From Pseudomonadota bacterium (GTDB taxonomy: Bacteria; Pseudomonadota; Gammaproteobacteria; Pseudomonadales; Pseudohongiellaceae), in contig JAQCBT010000007.1 of the NCBI GenBank assembly GCA_027621405.1, positions 1 through 64,000 on the forward strand: a stretch of DNA of 64,000 nucleotides. Direction: 5' to 3'. Below the pieces are notes generated by a model, which was given only the letters and a program-made list of their open reading frames with translations, did no database searches and was not told the DNA's origin. Position 1 is the stretch's first letter, and each line of letters starts with the position of its first letter. Shown piece after piece: positions 17,151 to 26,971 of the stretch. The translations under genes and the position numbers were made by a program.

Positions 17151-17354
17151 ATGGCCATGCCCAAGCAAACCGACAGTTGGCAACGCACCGATCTGGAGAG
17201 AATACCGACCAAATCGATGGATGCACAACGCCTGAAGTCCATGCTCTCCAACATCGAGTCCAGCATAGCCAGCAACGTCAATAGCAAGGACAACAAGAAA
17301 CTGCGGGAACTGAAGGCCTTCTTCGAGAGAGAACTGCGCCGTCGCGGCGAATAA
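17151..17354 (+). CDS. Small hypothetical protein (67 aa)
   Basis: A 67-residue basic, helical protein beginning at an ATG preceded by AGGAAG. The second half (NIESSIASNVNSKDNKKLRELKAFFERELRRRGE) looks like an amphipathic helix or short coiled coil. There is no signal peptide or membrane segment. I do not recognise it; conserved short proteins of this style are common beside motility genes, but no function can be stated. Confidence 0.5.
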   Translation: MAMPKQTDSWQRTDLERIPTKSMDAQRLKSMLSNIESSIASNVNSKDNKKLRELKAFFERELRRRGE

Positions 17355-17508
17355 ATCCCGGCAGCCACCCAGGCTTCTACACACCCTTTCTATCCCATCG
17401 CTCCACGCAGGACTCCTGAGCCCGCGTATCTTCCTGCTTTCAGCTGCGCTACAATCGCCAGCAACACTTCTCCTTCTATAATTCCTATAACGATTTCAAG
17501 GGAGACTT

Positions 17509-17790
17509 ATGTCGGAGTGTTTTGCTGAAATAGCAATACTTGAAGAGCTCAATACCTTGCCTGCAAACATGCAGAAGGTCTATCTGCAACTGGTAAGTGC
17601 GATCGACAGTTGCTTACAGCGACTAAATGCATCAGGCACAGTTCCTTGCCAGCTATCAGAGACTTTCATTGAGTCTCTGGTGGACAAGATGCTGGATGAC
17701 TCCCTCAGCCAGGAGGCCGTTGATGAGATCGTTAAGGACGAGTTCCTGCGGCAGATACTGGAATCATCTGTAATCGACACCGTGTCCTGA
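17509..17790 (+). CDS. Small hypothetical protein (93 aa)
   Basis: A 93-residue acidic, helical protein starting at an ATG with a GGGAG ribosome binding site. It has no membrane segment. The middle LVDKMLDDSLSQEAVDEIVKDEFLRQILESS is probably alpha-helical. No family is recognised. It converges on the pilZ gene, with an 82-nt gap that contains a weak stem (GCTGCC with GGCAGC) but no clear terminator. Confidence 0.5.
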   Translation: MSECFAEIAILEELNTLPANMQKVYLQLVSAIDSCLQRLNASGTVPCQLSETFIESLVDKMLDDSLSQEAVDEIVKDEFLRQILESSVIDTVS

Positions 17791-17872
17791 GCGCTGCCTT
17801 TCTGCCCGGGCGATAATTCCCTGGCAGCCTTAGCTTTCTTTCGCCAGTTACGGCATTTCCCGAAATGCAAAA

Positions 17873-18514
17873 TCACCACGTCATCTTGTCGATGGGTGTC
17901 AGTCCGGGATTTCGCTTCGCCTTGATCTGGGCACTTTGCCGCTTCACCACGTACTGAATCAGGAACTCCTGAATGCGTTCGCTCACGTTGATGAATTCAA
18001 CCCGCGCGGTATGGCTAAAGCGACCGCTATCGGCTTCTGCTCCCTCGTAGCCTTCCTCACAGTTTACCATTCGGGCCAGAAGCTTCAGGTATTGCCTGCC
18101 CGACTGCAGCACCATGTGAATCTCCAGGTACTGACCAGTATCGATAGCCTCGTTGACCCCCAACGCCATCCCGACTGCACTCATATCAACCAGTTGTTCT
18201 GGAATGTCCTCGGCATGGGTCAGGCCTTCGGCGATGCCACTGTTGTTGACCAGGATCTTCAACTTCTGATTAAGCAGCTTCCCCATCTCCGCCACCTCAG
18301 GCGTACGGATTTTGACTTTCTCAAACAACAGTTCCAATTGCTGTTCGATCTCTGACAACTCATCCAGTGCAGGAATTTCCGCATACTGACTGGCTATCTT
18401 GCGCGAATGATATTCTGCGTCGGTAAGTATCAGGTAGCTGATACCAATATGGTCCTGGATCCGGAAATAGCGACGGTCTTCCCTGTTCCTGCTATTTTGC
18501 GCTTTCTCATTCAT
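17873..18514 (-). CDS. PilZ domain protein, possible c-di-GMP stator regulator
   Basis: A 213-residue protein. The N-terminal NREDRRYFRIQDHIGISY matches the RxxxR arm of PilZ domains, and DMSAVGMAL around residues 112-120 matches the DxSxxG motif; together these bind cyclic di-GMP. The two motifs are separated by an inserted helical region of about 80 residues (EQQLELLFEKVKIRTPEVAEMG). This spacing is larger than in a minimal PilZ, so the domain is split or of an extended type. It starts 15 nt after pomB, so the message probably also encodes the stator, and a role in adjusting motor output is inferred. Confidence 0.75.
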   Translation of the reverse strand: MNEKAQNSRNREDRRYFRIQDHIGISYLILTDAEYHSRKIASQYAEIPALDELSEIEQQLELLFEKVKIRTPEVAEMGKLLNQKLKILVNNSGIAEGLTHAEDIPEQLVDMSAVGMALGVNEAIDTGQYLEIHMVLQSGRQYLKLLARMVNCEEGYEGAEADSGRFSHTARVEFINVSERIQEFLIQYVVKRQSAQIKAKRNPGLTPIDKMTW

Positions 18515-18529
18515 GTTTCTTGATTGCCC

Positions 18530-19513
18530 CTAGAAGCTGTTTATAGAGGGTCGGTTATAAAGCAGGCGTCCTTCTTCCAGACCGAAGCTCTCATACAGCG
18601 CAGGATCGAGATTGCGCAACGCTTCTATCTGCTCCTGCAAATCGGGATCGATCGCCTGCCGGATGATGATCTCGACCCGTCGATTACGATCGCGATTCTG
18701 CGCCGAGTCGTTAGGCGCTACCGGCCGCACGTGGGCAAAGCCCGCCACGGCAAAACGTCTCTGGTCCAGCACATTGTCGATAAACAATTCCTGGGCAACA
18801 GTGACCGCCCGCGCCGCCGACAAATCCCAGTTTGATCGAAAGCGGCTGCTACGCATGGTGGTGTCATCGGTGTGACCCTCAACCTCGACGGTGCCTTCCC
18901 GCTTGGCTATCACCTCCCGGACACTGCGTAACACCGGAAAGTAGTCGTCCGCCAACTCAGCGCTGCCTGGCAGGAACGAGCCGCGCTCCTTGATACGTAC
19001 CACGATGCGCCGGCCCTCCGTTTCCACTTCTGCCTCGCCGCGTACAATCTGGATGCGCAACTCCTCGGAGAGTGACTCCGCGTCGGCGGCAGTTTCGGCA
19101 ACAAGCTCTTCCAGTCTCTGCACGATCGGCAACTGGATGCCCTGAGTGAGCCCCTCAGTACCCTGCTCCACATCGAACTGCTCCATCTCTTCGAAGTCGA
19201 GGGTGTTCTCGGTGATCTCCCGTGTCGATTGATAGATCTCATTGATGGGTGTTGGTTCGGGGATGCCTGGACTGAACTCCTGGGCGATGATGCTTGTGCC
19301 CTTGGGAATATCATCCACATTGAGCCTGTTCTGCACACCGAAGGCCTGGGCCATTGAACCTGCCAGTCGCTTGAACTTCAGGGCATCCATCTCGGAAAAA
19401 GACAACAGCAGTACGAAGAAGCACATCAGCAACGACATCAGGTCGGCGAAGGTCATTACCCAGGCTGGAATACCAGCCGGACAATCCGGACATTCGACTT
19501 CTTCTGCACTCAT
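18530..19513 (-). CDS. pomB: Flagellar stator protein PomB/MotB
   Basis: A 327-residue stator subunit. The single membrane helix contains TFADLMSLLMCFFVLLLSFSEMD with Asp24, the ion-binding residue whose number matches that of Vibrio PomB. A long linker with an acidic segment precedes the OmpA-like peptidoglycan-binding domain (VEGHTDDTTMRSSRFRSNWDLSAARA, then GFAHVRPVAPNDSAQNRDRNRRVEI). The SFSEMD ending of the helix resembles sodium-type PomB. It lies 23 nt after pomA. No flagellar structural genes are in the window. Confidence 0.88.
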   Translation of the reverse strand: MSAEEVECPDCPAGIPAWVMTFADLMSLLMCFFVLLLSFSEMDALKFKRLAGSMAQAFGVQNRLNVDDIPKGTSIIAQEFSPGIPEPTPINEIYQSTREITENTLDFEEMEQFDVEQGTEGLTQGIQLPIVQRLEELVAETAADAESLSEELRIQIVRGEAEVETEGRRIVVRIKERGSFLPGSAELADDYFPVLRSVREVIAKREGTVEVEGHTDDTTMRSSRFRSNWDLSAARAVTVAQELFIDNVLDQRRFAVAGFAHVRPVAPNDSAQNRDRNRRVEIIIRQAIDPDLQEQIEALRNLDPALYESFGLEEGRLLYNRPSINSF

Positions 19514-19536
19514 GGTCTAGTCCACCTTCCTGCGAA

Positions 19537-20298
19537 TCAGGCTTCAACCCCGGCTTCCCGTTGCGAGCCGGGCAGATAAGTGCGCAGCATGGAATCGATG
19601 ACCCGCGGATTCTGACCCGCCTGGATTGCCAATAGCGCATCGATAACCAGGGATTTGATCTTCTGCTCGTGGGAGCTGCGCAGGTTAAGTTTGTCGCAGA
19701 TCGGCAATGCCAACATATTGGCCATCATGGCGCCGTACAGGGTGGTGAGCAAAGCTACCGCCATGGATGGTCCAATGGATTGCGGGTCGTCCATGCTGGC
19801 GAGCATGCCCACCAGTCCGACCAGGGTGCCGATCATGCCCATGGCAGGGCCCACGTCACCAATGGACTGCCAGATCTTCTGTCCCCATTCGTGGCGATCA
19901 ACCGCCTGCTTCATGTCCTTCGACAAGAGGGTCTTCACTACTTCAGGATCGTGACCGTCCACCAACAGCTGGATACCATTCTGCAGGAAGTCGTTGTCCA
20001 CCTGCTTGCCTTCCAGTGACAGCAGCCCACCCTTGCGCGCGGCATCTGCCAGCTCAACAATTTCAGTGATCAGGTCTTCCGGCTTGTCCATCTTGTCGAT
20101 GAACACCTTGCCCGCCGTCTTGAATGCTCCGAAGAATTGAGACATACCAAACTTCATCATCACCACGAGCAGCGAACCCACTACCACGATCATGATCGAT
20201 GAGACGTTCAGGAACATATAGGCGGAACCGCCCATCATGATGGTCCCCACTATCAGTGCCCAGGCACCGATCAGTCCCAGCAAAGTTGCTAAATCCAT
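19537..20298 (-). CDS. pomA: Flagellar stator protein PomA/MotA
   Basis: The ATG at 20298 gives 253 residues, the usual PomA length; an upstream extension of 36 residues lacks family support. Four helices are visible, with the conserved cytoplasmic loop ending and DVGPAMGMIGTLVGLVGML, the segment lining the ion path. With PomB it would form the ion-driven stator that turns the flagellum. Gene order pomA-pomB-pilZ indicates one operon, whose promoter lies in the 261-nt gap shared with xseB. Confidence 0.88.
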   Translation of the reverse strand: MDLATLLGLIGAWALIVGTIMMGGSAYMFLNVSSIMIVVVGSLLVVMMKFGMSQFFGAFKTAGKVFIDKMDKPEDLITEIVELADAARKGGLLSLEGKQVDNDFLQNGIQLLVDGHDPEVVKTLLSKDMKQAVDRHEWGQKIWQSIGDVGPAMGMIGTLVGLVGMLASMDDPQSIGPSMAVALLTTLYGAMMANMLALPICDKLNLRSSHEQKIKSLVIDALLAIQAGQNPRVIDSMLRTYLPGSQREAGVEA

Positions 20299-20487
20299 GT
20301 GCTTCTGAATCCTTTCAGCGTGTCCAATAAGCACCGAATGCGGGACATAAGTTGCCCCCGATCCGGCTCCCAGGGCCAAACCCGGCCCTGTCATGTCTAT
20401 TTTCAAGTCTAGTCCGAATTTGCTTTTGTGAAGCCTTTCGACACAACTTTATTAGCTTTGCAGACAACAATTCCGGCAGGCTTCGCG

Positions 20488-20493
20488 TATAAT
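20488..20493 (+). promoter_or_regulatory. Possible -10 element for xseB-ispA-dxs
   Basis: A consensus TATAAT lies 67 nt upstream of the xseB start. No good -35 hexamer is found at normal spacing (TTGCAG lies 24 nt upstream), so this is only a candidate. Confidence 0.3.
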
Positions 20494-20559
20494 TTGCCTG
20501 CTATGGCTGGTATGCGACAAAAGCGCATCAGCCACGATTCTTTTAGACGGAAAAGCACT

Positions 20560-20802
20560 ATGTCCCCCAGGAAAAAGGCTGGATTCAACTTCGAAGAGGC
20601 TCTGGAAGAACTGGAGTCTCTGGTGACCTCTATGGAAGAGGGTGACCTGAGCCTCGAAGAATCACTGCAGGCATTCGAGAAGGGCATCAAGCTGACCCGG
20701 GAATGCCAGACCGCGCTGAAACAGGCGGAGCAGAAGGTGCAGGTGCTGCTGAACCAGAGCGGTGATACAGAAGACCTGGAAACAGGCGAACTCGAAGACT
20801 AG
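20560..20802 (+). CDS. xseB: Exodeoxyribonuclease VII small subunit
   Basis: An 80-residue acidic protein starting at the ATG at 20560 ([22 protein letters not shown]). The block [46 protein letters not shown] is the XseB signature. The small subunit supports exonuclease VII, which degrades single-stranded DNA. The large subunit gene xseA is not in the window. The stop lies 4 nt before the ispA start, as in many gammaproteobacteria with the order xseB-ispA-dxs. Confidence 0.93.
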   Translation: MSPRKKAGFNFEEALEELESLVTSMEEGDLSLEESLQAFEKGIKLTRECQTALKQAEQKVQVLLNQSGDTEDLETGELED

Positions 20803-20806
20803 TCCC

Positions 20807-21715
20807 ATGTCTGCCCCGCCTACCCCCCTGCTGCAGGAATTTCTCCAACGCTGCCAGAATCGTGTCGAATCGCGGTTGCAGGCTGTGTTCGAGGGCATGA
20901 GCCCGGAAGACACCACACCGAACCTCGTGCGCGCCCTGCAATATGCCTGCCTTGGTGGTGGCAAACGCATTCGCCCCGTACTCGTCTATGGCACCTGCCA
21001 GGTCCTCGGCATCGACCTTGAGCGCGCCGACAATGCGGCCTGCGCAGTGGAACTGGTGCACTGTTATTCCCTCGCCCACGACGACCTGCCCAGCATGGAT
21101 GATGACAACATGCGGCGCGGCAAACCCAGCCTGCACAAGGCATTCGACGAAGCCACCGCCATACTGGCAGGCGATGCCCTGCAGAGTCTGGCCTTCGAGT
21201 TGTTGAGCCGGGACAACGGCGTGGCGGCGACGAACCGCCTGCGCATGGTAGAAACACTTTCTCGCGCCATCGGCGCCGAAGGCATGGTGGCAGGTCAGGA
21301 TCTGGACTTTAGCGCCAGTGGCCAGAAACGTGAGGAAAGCCAGCTCGCGAAACTGCATGGGCTCAAGACCGGCGCCCTGATCCGGGCCTGTCTGACACTT
21401 GGCGCACTGGGCAAGGATGAAGTCGATGACAACGCCCTGGCGGCTTTGGATGAGTACGGCAGGTATATCGGCCTCGCCTTCCAGGTTCAGGACGACATTC
21501 TCGATGTGGTGGCAAATACGGAATCACTGGGCAAACCCCAGGGCTCCGATCAGGTCCACGATAAGCCAACCTATGTCTCCATCCTGGGACTGGAAGCGGC
21601 TCTGGTAAAGGCGTCTGAGCTCACAGATCAGGCCCACAAGGCGCTTCTGGCGCTACCGGGGGAAGCTGAAATCCTGCATGACCTGGCGACCTATATCACG
21701 GCCCGTAGTCACTGA
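20807..21715 (+). CDS. ispA: Farnesyl diphosphate synthase (polyprenyl synthetase)
   Basis: A 302-residue short-chain trans-prenyltransferase. The first aspartate-rich motif is DDLPSMDDDNMRRGKP and the second is QVQDDILDVV, both binding Mg-diphosphate. GGGKRIRPVLV and FEALLS-like LQSLAFELLS complete the family pattern. It condenses IPP with DMAPP and GPP to farnesyl diphosphate for ubiquinone and undecaprenyl synthesis. Position between xseB and dxs supports the ispA assignment over octaprenyl synthase. Confidence 0.93.
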   Translation: MSAPPTPLLQEFLQRCQNRVESRLQAVFEGMSPEDTTPNLVRALQYACLGGGKRIRPVLVYGTCQVLGIDLERADNAACAVELVHCYSLAHDDLPSMDDDNMRRGKPSLHKAFDEATAILAGDALQSLAFELLSRDNGVAATNRLRMVETLSRAIGAEGMVAGQDLDFSASGQKREESQLAKLHGLKTGALIRACLTLGALGKDEVDDNALAALDEYGRYIGLAFQVQDDILDVVANTESLGKPQGSDQVHDKPTYVSILGLEAALVKASELTDQAHKALLALPGEAEILHDLATYITARSH

Positions 21716-21811
21716 TTGACCCAGGAAACCTCTGCATTAAATTACCCGGCTTATTTTTAAAAACGCCCGCAAATAGTTGAATTATCAGCGGGCAAGCGTT
21801 GAAATACCCCC

Positions 21812-23719
21812 ATGCTCGAAGAAATACCCGCCACCCGGCCAGAAACCCCACTTTTGGACCAGATCGAGAGTCCGGAAGATCTCAAACGACTGGATTTATC
21901 CCAACTGGATGAACTGGCTCGTGAGTTACGCCTGTTCCTCTTGTATTCGGTAGGACAGACCGGGGGGCACTTCGGCGCTGGCCTGGGGGTCGTGGAACTC
22001 ACCATCGCCCTGCATTACGTATTCGATACGCCGACGGATCGCCTGGTCTGGGATGTGGGTCACCAGGCCTATCCACACAAGATACTCACGGGTCGCCGGG
22101 AACGCATGCTGACCATGCGCCAGAGTGGCGGGCTGGCAGCCTTCCCCAACCGTAACGAGAGCGAGTACGACACCTTCGGCGTTGGTCATTCCAGCACCTC
22201 GATCAGTGCCGTGCTGGGCATGCTGGTGGCCGGGCGCATGCAGGACAAGGACCGCCACAACATTGCGGTCATCGGCGACGGTGCCATGACAGCAGGTATG
22301 GCCTTCGAAGCCCTGAACCACGCCGGGCACATCGATGACAATATACTGGTTATCCTCAACGACAATAATATGTCGATCTCCAATAATGTCGGTGGACTAT
22401 CCAGCTACTTCGCCAGGATGTGGGCCAGCAAGCCCTACAACTTCATTCGCAAGGGCAGCAAACAGGTCCTGTCCAGGATACCGCCCGTTCTCAAGGCGGC
22501 ACATCGCGCAGAAGAGTACATGAAGGGCATGGTGTCACCGGGCACTCTTTTCGAAGAAATCGGCTTCAACTATATCGGACTTATCGATGGCCACGATACG
22601 GAACGCCTCGTAGAGATCCTCAGCAACATCAAGACTCTGCGTGGGCCGAAGTTGCTGCACATCGTCACCCAGAAGGGAAAGGGCTATTTGGAATCGGAGA
22701 ACGATCCATTTGGCATGCACGCCCTCAGCAAGATCGCCCCCAAGGCCAAGCCTGTCAGCAAACCTGAAAATGTTAAACCTGCCCCCACCTATTCCCAGGT
22801 GTTCGGTCAGTGGCTCTGTAAAATGGCCGAGCAGGACGATTCTATCGTAGGCATCACTCCAGCGATGGGCGAAGGTTCGGGGATGCGTGAATTTTCCGAG
22901 CGGTTCCCAGAACGTTTCCATGACGTGGCTATCGCCGAGCAGCACGCCGTCACCTTCGCCGCCGGCATGGCCTGCGAATCGTTGAAACCGGTTGTCGCTA
23001 TCTATTCCACTTTTTTGCAACGCGCCTACGACCAGCTTATCCACGATGTTGCACTACAGAACCTGGACGTATTGTTTGCCATAGACCGGGCGGGTCTCGT
23101 CGGTGAAGACGGGCCCACCCACGCCGGCAGTTTCGACCTGAGTTTCCTGCGCTGCATTCCTAACATGCTTGTCATGGCTCCGAGCAACGAGGATGAAACC
23201 TGCAAGCTGCTGACTACCGGCTATGCCTACTCTGGTCCCGCGGCCGTGCGCTATCCGCGGGGCAAAGGCCCGGGGGTCGTCATAGACCCTGCCATGGAGG
23301 CGGTGGAAATCGGTAAAGGTGTATTGCGGCGCAAGGGTCGCACGGTTGCAATCCTGGCTTTCGGCAGCATGGTGCAAACCGCGATGGAAGCGGCCGAGCA
23401 GATCGATGCCACGGTGGCCGATATGCGCTTCGTCAAGCCTCTGGACGAAGAGTTGATTGGCGACCTCGCCACCTCTCATCAATTGGTGGTCAGCATCGAA
23501 GAGAACACGGTGCTCGGTGGCGCTGGCTCTGCGATCAATGAATACCTGTTGTATGCGAACTACAGCATCCCGGTATTGAACCTCGGTCTGCCGGACCGCT
23601 TCCTGGATCACGGCAAGATCGCCGACATGCTTGCAGAGGTTGGCCTCGATGCCAGCGGTGTACTGCAGGCTATCAAGCAGAAGCTGGCCGCCTGCAAGAT
23701 CCAGTCAAAGGTCAGTTAA
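21812..23719 (+). CDS. dxs: 1-deoxy-D-xylulose-5-phosphate synthase
   Basis: A 635-residue thiamine-diphosphate enzyme that joins pyruvate and glyceraldehyde 3-phosphate in the first step of the MEP pathway. The N-terminal [42 protein letters not shown], the TPP motif [25 protein letters not shown] and the transketolase part [13 protein letters not shown] are all intact. The 96-nt gap after ispA could hold a promoter, but the genes are probably cotranscribed. Its 3' end overlaps the convergent btuF by 8 nt, so there is no room for a terminator. Confidence 0.95.
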   Translation: MLEEIPATRPETPLLDQIESPEDLKRLDLSQLDELARELRLFLLYSVGQTGGHFGAGLGVVELTIALHYVFDTPTDRLVWDVGHQAYPHKILTGRRERMLTMRQSGGLAAFPNRNESEYDTFGVGHSSTSISAVLGMLVAGRMQDKDRHNIAVIGDGAMTAGMAFEALNHAGHIDDNILVILNDNNMSISNNVGGLSSYFARMWASKPYNFIRKGSKQVLSRIPPVLKAAHRAEEYMKGMVSPGTLFEEIGFNYIGLIDGHDTERLVEILSNIKTLRGPKLLHIVTQKGKGYLESENDPFGMHALSKIAPKAKPVSKPENVKPAPTYSQVFGQWLCKMAEQDDSIVGITPAMGEGSGMREFSERFPERFHDVAIAEQHAVTFAAGMACESLKPVVAIYSTFLQRAYDQLIHDVALQNLDVLFAIDRAGLVGEDGPTHAGSFDLSFLRCIPNMLVMAPSNEDETCKLLTTGYAYSGPAAVRYPRGKGPGVVIDPAMEAVEIGKGVLRRKGRTVAILAFGSMVQTAMEAAEQIDATVADMRFVKPLDEELIGDLATSHQLVVSIEENTVLGGAGSAINEYLLYANYSIPVLNLGLPDRFLDHGKIADMLAEVGLDASGVLQAIKQKLAACKIQSKVS

Positions 23720-24653
23720 GCCGGGCCGCTGCCCGGGCCTGCTCCACATACTCACACATCATTTCAGCACCCTGGATAATGCGCGGCGCGTTGCGTTGTA
23801 AGAGGTCTGGCGGAATGAAGCGTAGCTGATTGATCTCCGCGGCAGTTAATCCCGGCCATTGCCTCCACTCGTCGAGCCACTCTGGTCGTTCCTCATCCAT
23901 GCCGCTGACCACAATTAGCTGTGGATCCGCCGCCAACACCGACTCGGTGCTGATCACTGGCGCCAGCGGAATCGCATCGCTAAAAACGTTTTCGCCTCCA
24001 CACAGCCGAATGATGTCCGACACCAGGTGCTCTCCATTGAGCGTGGTCAGCGGTTCGTTCCATACTTCGTAAAAGACCCGCACGGGTTCCCCTGCCAGCT
24101 CACGCGCGTGTAATATGGCAAGACGATTGAGGAAATCTTCGGCGGCACGCCCGGCGATATCTTCATTAGCGGTGAGCACACCGAAACGGCGAAGCGAGCG
24201 GGCAACGTCTTCAATCTGGCGTGGTTCATCGAGATAGACGGTGAGGCCCAGACTGCGAATGCGGGCGATGATTTCCTCACCGTTGCCACTGGCCCAGACG
24301 ATGACCAAGTCCGGATCCAGACTCAGCAGTGACTCATAAGAGATTTCACTGAAGGAACCGATGACCGGTATGGCCGAGGCTGCCTCCGGATAGTTACTGA
24401 ACTGGACCGTGGCAACGATCCTGTCACCCGCCCCGACTGCGAATAGAGTCTCTGTTATATGGGGTGAGAGACTGATGATTCTCTGTGCGGGTTCGCGCAG
24501 GATGACAGGATTACCCAGATCATCGGTGACTTCGATCTGTCCATACAGGGGCAGGCAGTACAAGGCCATGACGCCCACTATCCAGCGCAGGGAGGACACT
24601 CTCTTTCCCGGCAATCGTTGACCCACCGACCTTGTTAGCAGATTACGAGGCAT
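23712..24653 (-). CDS. btuF: Cobalamin-binding periplasmic protein, BtuF-like
   Basis: A 313-residue class III solute-binding protein. After a basic N terminus and one hydrophobic segment ([16 protein letters not shown]) comes [51 protein letters not shown], very like BtuF/cobalamin-binding proteins, then [18 protein letters not shown]. It should deliver corrinoid to BtuC. It is the last gene of the btuC-btuD-btuF unit and overlaps btuD by 19 nt. The riboswitch upstream of the unit supports B12 rather than haem or siderophore. Confidence 0.82.
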   Translation of the reverse strand: MPRNLLTRSVGQRLPGKRVSSLRWIVGVMALYCLPLYGQIEVTDDLGNPVILREPAQRIISLSPHITETLFAVGAGDRIVATVQFSNYPEAASAIPVIGSFSEISYESLLSLDPDLVIVWASGNGEEIIARIRSLGLTVYLDEPRQIEDVARSLRRFGVLTANEDIAGRAAEDFLNRLAILHARELAGEPVRVFYEVWNEPLTTLNGEHLVSDIIRLCGGENVFSDAIPLAPVISTESVLAADPQLIVVSGMDEERPEWLDEWRQWPGLTAAEINQLRFIPPDLLQRNAPRIIQGAEMMCEYVEQARAAARLN

Positions 24654-25420
24654 GATCCATCCTTTGCATTAACCGACACCAGTGCATCGATGTTGAAGAC
24701 CCTGGATAACATCTCTTCGGTGAGCACAGCCTTCGGCTCACCGCAGTCAACCAGGCGCCCCCTATCAAGTACCACGATTTGGTCTGCGCATTTGCTCGCC
24801 AGGTTCAGGTCATGCAGCACTGTGAGAATTGCCACGCCCTGGCGCGCGAAGAAACGCATCATGCCAACAAGCATCGCTTGGTGGGCTAGGTCCAGTGAGG
24901 CGCTGGGCTCATCGAGAATCAGGCAGCGGTCCTGTGCCTGCTCGTCCCATATCTGCGCGGCGACCCGCGCGAGTTGCACTCGCTGTTTCTCCCCACCCGA
25001 CAGATGCACGTAGAGGCGCCCTGCCAGGTTGGCACAGTCAACCAGTTCGAGGGCTTCCATGACGATCTGGTGATTGCGCTGCCGCGGCGTGTCATGGGGA
25101 ATGCGTCCGAGGCTCACGACTTCCTCCACAGTAAACGGAAATTCCAGGCTTGAGCGCTGGGGTAAGATAGCCATTAACTTTGCGCGCTGCTGAGGTTTCC
25201 ATAAGTGCATGGCTTTGCCATTGAATTGCAGTTCCCCCAATTGTAGATCCAGCTCTCCACAGATGGCCCGCAACAGGCTGGTCTTTCCCGCCCCGTTGGG
25301 ACCGATGATCGCCGTCGCCGACCCAGCCGGCACCTCCAGTCTTATCTGATCCAGTGCCAGTTCAGCGCTGATTGCCGCGTGCAGATTATCCAGATGCAGG
25401 GTGCCGATCGTGCTCATCAC
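24635..25420 (-). CDS. btuD: Cobalamin ABC importer ATPase, BtuD/HmuV-like
   Basis: A 261-residue ATPase with Walker A GPNGAGKTS, signature LSGGEKQRVQLARV, Walker B CLILDEPSASLDL and VLHDLNLASKCADQ. The segment LPQRSSLEFPFTVEEVVSLGR is more like haem (HmuV) than E. coli BtuD ATPases, but both belong to the FecCD-associated class. The start overlaps btuC by 4 nt. Taken alone it could be called hmuV; the riboswitch and BtuF-like partner favour B12. Confidence 0.82.
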   Translation of the reverse strand: MMSTIGTLHLDNLHAAISAELALDQIRLEVPAGSATAIIGPNGAGKTSLLRAICGELDLQLGELQFNGKAMHLWKPQQRAKLMAILPQRSSLEFPFTVEEVVSLGRIPHDTPRQRNHQIVMEALELVDCANLAGRLYVHLSGGEKQRVQLARVAAQIWDEQAQDRCLILDEPSASLDLAHQAMLVGMMRFFARQGVAILTVLHDLNLASKCADQIVVLDRGRLVDCGEPKAVLTEEMLSRVFNIDALVSVNAKDGSCLVIC

Positions 25421-26448
25421 ATCTTCTCCGGATTATTCAGTGCACGATTGCGAATCAGCAGATAGAAAAACACCGGTGCACCCACCAGTACGGTCAGGAT
25501 GCCGGCAGGCAACTCGGCCGGTGATATCAGGGTTCTGGCCGCCATGTCAGCAACGAGCAACAAGGTTGCACCGGCCAGGGCAACACCGGGCAGCAGGGCG
25601 CGGTGATCCGGCCCCATGGCACCGCGCAATATATGAGGTACCACGAGGCCCACAAAGGCGATATTGCCGACCACCACCACACTGACTCCAACTGCCAGTG
25701 CGGTGACGAGGATGAGCTCTTTCTTGACCCATTCCACGTCGATACCAAGGTAACGCGCGTCGGACTCTCCCAACAGGAACGCATTCAGGGCCGAACGATA
25801 GCGCGGCAAGCGCCATAGCAGAACAAGCGCCACCGCTGCCATTAGCACGACTCTTTCCCAGCTTGCCCCTTCGAGGTTGCCCATTTCCCAGACTGAAATA
25901 CGGCGCAACATGACGCTGTCGGCAAAATAGGTGAACAGATTATTCAGGGCACTGGCCACAGCGCCAATGGCCACACCAGAGAGCAGCATGGTTATAACCG
26001 ACGTGCCATATCGATCAGTCGACAGGCGATACACCAGAAACACGGCGAGGATGGCACCCGCCACGGCACCTATACTGACCACGGACAGACCCAACAGTTG
26101 ATTGCCCTGCAGGATGGACGCGCCGAACACAATCATGAAGCTGGCGCCTGCTGATGCACCGCTGGAAACACCAATCAGGGAAGGATCCGCCAGTGGATTG
26201 CGAAACAGGCCCTGCATAACTGCACCGCAGACCGCAAGCGATGCACCCACCAATACCGCCATGACTGCTCTCGGCAGACGTATCAAGGTGAGAATCACCT
26301 GGTCCCGTACCTGATCTTCCGCACCCGAGCTACCGAACAGTACCAGTGGTGAAATCAGGCTGGGACCAATCGCCAGATAAGCGAGAAAGCACAATGGCAA
26401 CAACCATAGCAGGCTCCCGATCACGGTCCGTGATTTCAATCGCTCCAT
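25417..26448 (-). CDS. btuC: Cobalamin ABC importer permease, BtuC-like
   Basis: A FecCD-family permease with about ten helices. The ATG at 26448 (MERLKSR) is preferred over a GTG at 26508 because an AGGA site precedes it, giving 343 residues. Family motifs include RLPRAVMAVLVGASLAVCGAVMQGLFRNPLADPSLIGVSSGA, the region contacting the ATPase, and VGNIAFVGLVVPHILRGAMGPDHRALLPG. It is the first gene downstream of the cobalamin riboswitch and overlaps btuD by 4 nt. Confidence 0.85.
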   Translation of the reverse strand: MERLKSRTVIGSLLWLLPLCFLAYLAIGPSLISPLVLFGSSGAEDQVRDQVILTLIRLPRAVMAVLVGASLAVCGAVMQGLFRNPLADPSLIGVSSGASAGASFMIVFGASILQGNQLLGLSVVSIGAVAGAILAVFLVYRLSTDRYGTSVITMLLSGVAIGAVASALNNLFTYFADSVMLRRISVWEMGNLEGASWERVVLMAAVALVLLWRLPRYRSALNAFLLGESDARYLGIDVEWVKKELILVTALAVGVSVVVVGNIAFVGLVVPHILRGAMGPDHRALLPGVALAGATLLLVADMAARTLISPAELPAGILTVLVGAPVFFYLLIRNRALNNPEKM

Positions 26449-26654
26449 GGAAGTATCCTGAAACACATGACCCGATAATCGCTGCTGATTAACAGCATGA
26501 TTCACCACTGCCTCTTCACCTATCCGCTGAACAGATGCCCGGCGAAAGACTCAATTGAAATTGCTAAAGAAGCGGCGGAAAGAAAGGAGGCGAAGCCAGC
26601 AAGGGAACACAGACAGTGCCGACCGACCCACATAAGCCCTCCGCTTACTTCGTC

Positions 26655-26828
26655 GAATCTGTGGCAGGCCGGTGTCGGGCTCGACTGCTGAATGTCAGCA
26701 TCTTACCGTTGCGGGGGCAGCCCAGGATTAAGCACCTGTGTTCCCAATTAAGCTGCACTGTCGATAATTCCGGGATTTGAACCGGGCTAGCCGATCCAAC
26801 AACAGTACAGTCACCTGTCAGCAGTGGG
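26655..26828 (-). promoter_or_regulatory. Cobalamin riboswitch
   Basis: Read on the minus strand, the hallmark sequences appear in order: TTAATTGGGAA, ACAGGTGCTTAATCCTG, the highly conserved GCTGCCCCCGCAACGGTAA (about 26700-26722), and the B12-box-like AGCCCGACACCGGCCTGCCA (26662-26681). These match the core and kissing-loop region of cobalamin riboswitches. It lies about 200 nt upstream of btuC. I see no hairpin-plus-T-run after it, so control may act on translation. The ends are approximate. The rest of 26449-26971 is leader and divergent promoter space. Confidence 0.9.
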
Positions 26829-26971
26829 ATTATAGAGAGACGCCATGAAGAGTGTCAAAAGCTCAAATTGACAGACAAGTGCCAACAGTCAATGATGGCC
26901 GCTCTCAATCCGGAAAAGTCCAGCGACAAAACATCAATCACAACTCTCAGTACAAACCCAAGAAGGAAGCA

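Noticed and set aside
26760-26800. T-arm-like GGTTCAAATCC on the minus strand that could suggest a tRNA
   Set aside because: The stem has a mismatch and no acceptor, D or anticodon arm fits; it lies inside the cobalamin riboswitch leader.
26852-26971. Upstream extension of cobO
   Set aside because: GTG start, no ribosome binding site, and the extra residues do not resemble CobO; the ATG at 26972 has AAGGAAG.
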